Of a stretch of DNA of 16,024 nucleotides, positions 14,354 through 16,024 are shown piece by piece (position 1 is the first letter of the stretch; each line of letters opens with the position of its first letter). A program made the translations under genes and the position numbers. The notes under the pieces are model-generated. The model was not told the origin of the DNA. It did not search any database and saw only the letters and a list, made by a program, of their open reading frames with translations. Source of the stretch: an uncultured Chlorobiota bacterium (GTDB lineage: Bacteria > Bacteroidota > Bacteroidia > Bacteroidales > JAADGE01). Location of the stretch: the NCBI GenBank assembly GCA_947311125.1, contig CAMZKI010000258.1:1-16024 (forward strand), given 5' to 3'.

Positions 14354-15871
14354 ATGACAGATTTTTTAAAAAATATCTTTATTTTCGACCCCGAACATCC
14401 GCTTATTTTTACGCGGCTGTGGTTTTGGTTGTTTTTTGCCGTTGTTTATGCCGGTTATTCCGTAATTTACAAAAAAGAAAAACCGCGTAACGCTTATCTT
14501 TTTCTTGTCAGCATATTTTTTTATTACAAAACAAGCGGTATCTTTTTTCTTTTATTGATTTTTTCAATAATTGTCGGTTTTTTTACCGGAAAAGCAATTT
14601 CAAAATCCGATAATAATTTAAAAAGAAAACTCTTCGTTGCTTTAAGCGTAAGCGTAAACCTTTTAGTATTAATTTATTACAAATATTCAGCATTTTTTAC
14701 CGAAAGTTTTAATTACCTTTTCGGAATACATATCGAACCGGTAGATTTACTTGCAAAATGGACAAACCAATTTGCCGGAACACATTTTACGATTGATAAA
14801 ATAATTCTTCCGGTAGGAATTTCATTTTTTACCTTTCAAACCATCAGCTATACAATTGATATTTTCCGCAAAAAAATAAAGCCCGTAAAAAGTATCATTG
14901 ATTTCGGATTTTATGTTTCTTTTTTTCCGCAATTAGTTGCGGGTCCCATAGTAAGAGCATCCGATTTTGTTCCGCAACTGTATCAAAAATTCAATATCAC
15001 AAAAGAAGAGTTCGGCTTTGCGATATTTATGATACTAAACGGATTACTAAAAAAACTTGTTATTGCCGATTACATTGCCGTAAATTTTGTCGACAGGGTT
15101 TTCAGCAATCCTACAACCTACGGCGGCTTTGAAAATCTGATGGCACTTTACGGATATTCAATTCAGGTTTATTCCGATTTTTCCGGCTACACCGATGTTG
15201 CAATAGGCGTGGCACTGCTTATGGGTTTCCGGCTTCCGACCAATTTTAATTCGCCCTACAAAGCTCTGCATACCGGCGAATTTTGGAAACGTTGGCATAT
15301 TTCGCTTTCCACTTGGCTGAAAGATTATCTTTACATTCCGCTCGGCGGAAACCGAAAAGGAAAAGCACGTACAAATTTTAATCTTATGCTTACCATGCTT
15401 CTCGGCGGACTTTGGCACGGTGCAAGCTGGCAATTTGTTATTTGGGGCGGACTGAACGGTATAGGTTTGGTAGTTTACAAATATTGGCGAAAAATAAGCC
15501 CTTTTGCCGAAAGCAAGCATTGGGCGGTACGTTTTTATGCCATTTTCTTGACCTTCAATTTTATTACCGCTACACGAATTTGGTTTCGCTCGGAAAGTAT
15601 GCAGACCGTTAATAATATTATGCACCAAATTACACACGCATTTAATTTTTCACAAATCGGAGAAATAATCCTTGCCTATAAAAATATTTTCGGACTTATG
15701 CTTATTGCTATGATTATACACTGGCTTCCCGTAAAAACAAAAGATGCCTACAAACAAACATTTATAAATTTTCCGCAATGGGCAAAAGCACTTACGGTTG
15801 TTGTTGCCGTTTTTATAATCTGGCAGGCACGAACTGCTGATTTACAACCATTTATATATTTTCAGTTTTGA
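14354..15871 (+). CDS. MBOAT family O-acyltransferase (AlgI/PatA-like)
   Basis: MBOAT proteins of this type take acyl (usually acetyl) groups from the cytoplasm across the inner membrane for O-acylation of polysaccharides or peptidoglycan. The 505-aa polytopic protein has about ten or more hydrophobic segments. The core has FFPQLVAGPIVRA (190-202), YSDFSGYTDVAIG (273-285), FWKRWHISLSTWLKDYLYIP (310-329) and LLGGLWHGASW (349-359). The conserved histidines are His315 and the presumed catalytic His355. The length is typical of AlgI. It closes a gene run that begins at parA. Together with the two SGNH proteins it forms a complete acyl-export-and-transfer set. Whether the target is peptidoglycan, a capsule or lipopolysaccharide cannot be read from the sequence. 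Confidence 0.93.
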   Translation: MTDFLKNIFIFDPEHPLIFTRLWFWLFFAVVYAGYSVIYKKEKPRNAYLFLVSIFFYYKTSGIFFLLLIFSIIVGFFTGKAISKSDNNLKRKLFVALSVSVNLLVLIYYKYSAFFTESFNYLFGIHIEPVDLLAKWTNQFAGTHFTIDKIILPVGISFFTFQTISYTIDIFRKKIKPVKSIIDFGFYVSFFPQLVAGPIVRASDFVPQLYQKFNITKEEFGFAIFMILNGLLKKLVIADYIAVNFVDRVFSNPTTYGGFENLMALYGYSIQVYSDFSGYTDVAIGVALLMGFRLPTNFNSPYKALHTGEFWKRWHISLSTWLKDYLYIPLGGNRKGKARTNFNLMLTMLLGGLWHGASWQFVIWGGLNGIGLVVYKYWRKISPFAESKHWAVRFYAIFLTFNFITATRIWFRSESMQTVNNIMHQITHAFNFSQIGEIILAYKNIFGLMLIAMIIHWLPVKTKDAYKQTFINFPQWAKALTVVVAVFIIWQARTADLQPFIYFQF

Positions 15872-15886
15872 TATATTATGAAAAAT

Positions 15887-15909
15887 CGGTGTGCCTTTAA
15901 AACATACCG
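15887..15909 (+). terminator. Weak terminator-like hairpin after the MBOAT gene
   Basis: CGGTGTG (15887-15893) pairs with CATACCG (15903-15909), including one G-U pair, around a 9-base loop, 16 bases after the MBOAT stop. No U run follows, so intrinsic termination is doubtful. Nothing else was recognised in the last 150 bases. Confidence 0.25.
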
Positions 15910-16024
15910 AGTTTAAAGCATACATCAAGAGAAATAATAATTAGTTGTTTATTGATAAAAACTCCTATTTTACACCCTGAAACATACCATTTAATCATTC
16001 TGCTTTTAATTTATTGTTTATTAA

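Noticed and set aside
15158..15637. 159-codon minus-strand frame inside the MBOAT gene
   Set aside because: It is antisense to the conserved MBOAT core, which is clearly the coding strand.
15878..15916. 12-codon open frame after the MBOAT gene
   Set aside because: It is too short, covers the hairpin, and has no ribosome binding site or other support.

Overview
This AT-rich window most likely comes from a Bacteroidota chromosome. The evidence is the parA-parB-DUF5683-lytic transglycosylase gene order, several matches to the Bacteroidota promoter consensus (TTG, about 20 bases, TAnnTTTG), a CRISPR repeat of the length and wording common in Bacteroidota type II-C arrays, and signal peptides ending in A-Q. 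No rRNA or tRNA gene was recognised.

Bases 1-1500 are an accessory, decaying region. They hold the right-hand end of a CRISPR array (no cas genes in view) whose last repeat is split by a 34-base insertion. Next come a 60-aa orphan gene bracketed by two almost identical terminators, a HicAB-type toxin-antitoxin pair, and a coding-like remnant with no start codon that runs in frame into hicA.

Bases 1501-6860 are core genes on the minus strand. A stand-alone response-regulator receiver with its own promoter lies at the left. To its right is a tightly packed operon, in transcription order: M17 leucyl aminopeptidase (pepA), pdxA (vitamin B6 synthesis), a membrane family-2 glycosyltransferase split by a one-base frameshift in an A8 run, an ECF-type sigma factor, and rsmG (16S rRNA methyltransferase).

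Bases 6968-15871 are plus-strand genes. An unrecognised secreted 210-aa protein comes first. It is followed by a seven-gene run with gaps of 28 bases or less: parA, parB, a DUF5683 membrane protein, a MltD-like lytic transglycosylase with two LysM domains, two tandem SGNH-family exported proteins and an MBOAT O-acyltransferase. This puts chromosome segregation, peptidoglycan cleavage and an extracytoplasmic O-acylation module in one probable transcription unit. One possible logic is that O-acetylation of peptidoglycan restrains the lytic transglycosylase, but a polysaccharide target is equally possible.

The most unusual signals are the interrupted CRISPR repeat (the insertion lies between the two halves of a promoter-like signal inside the repeat), the frameshifted glycosyltransferase, the remnant fused in frame to hicA, and the parAB-to-MBOAT gene run.
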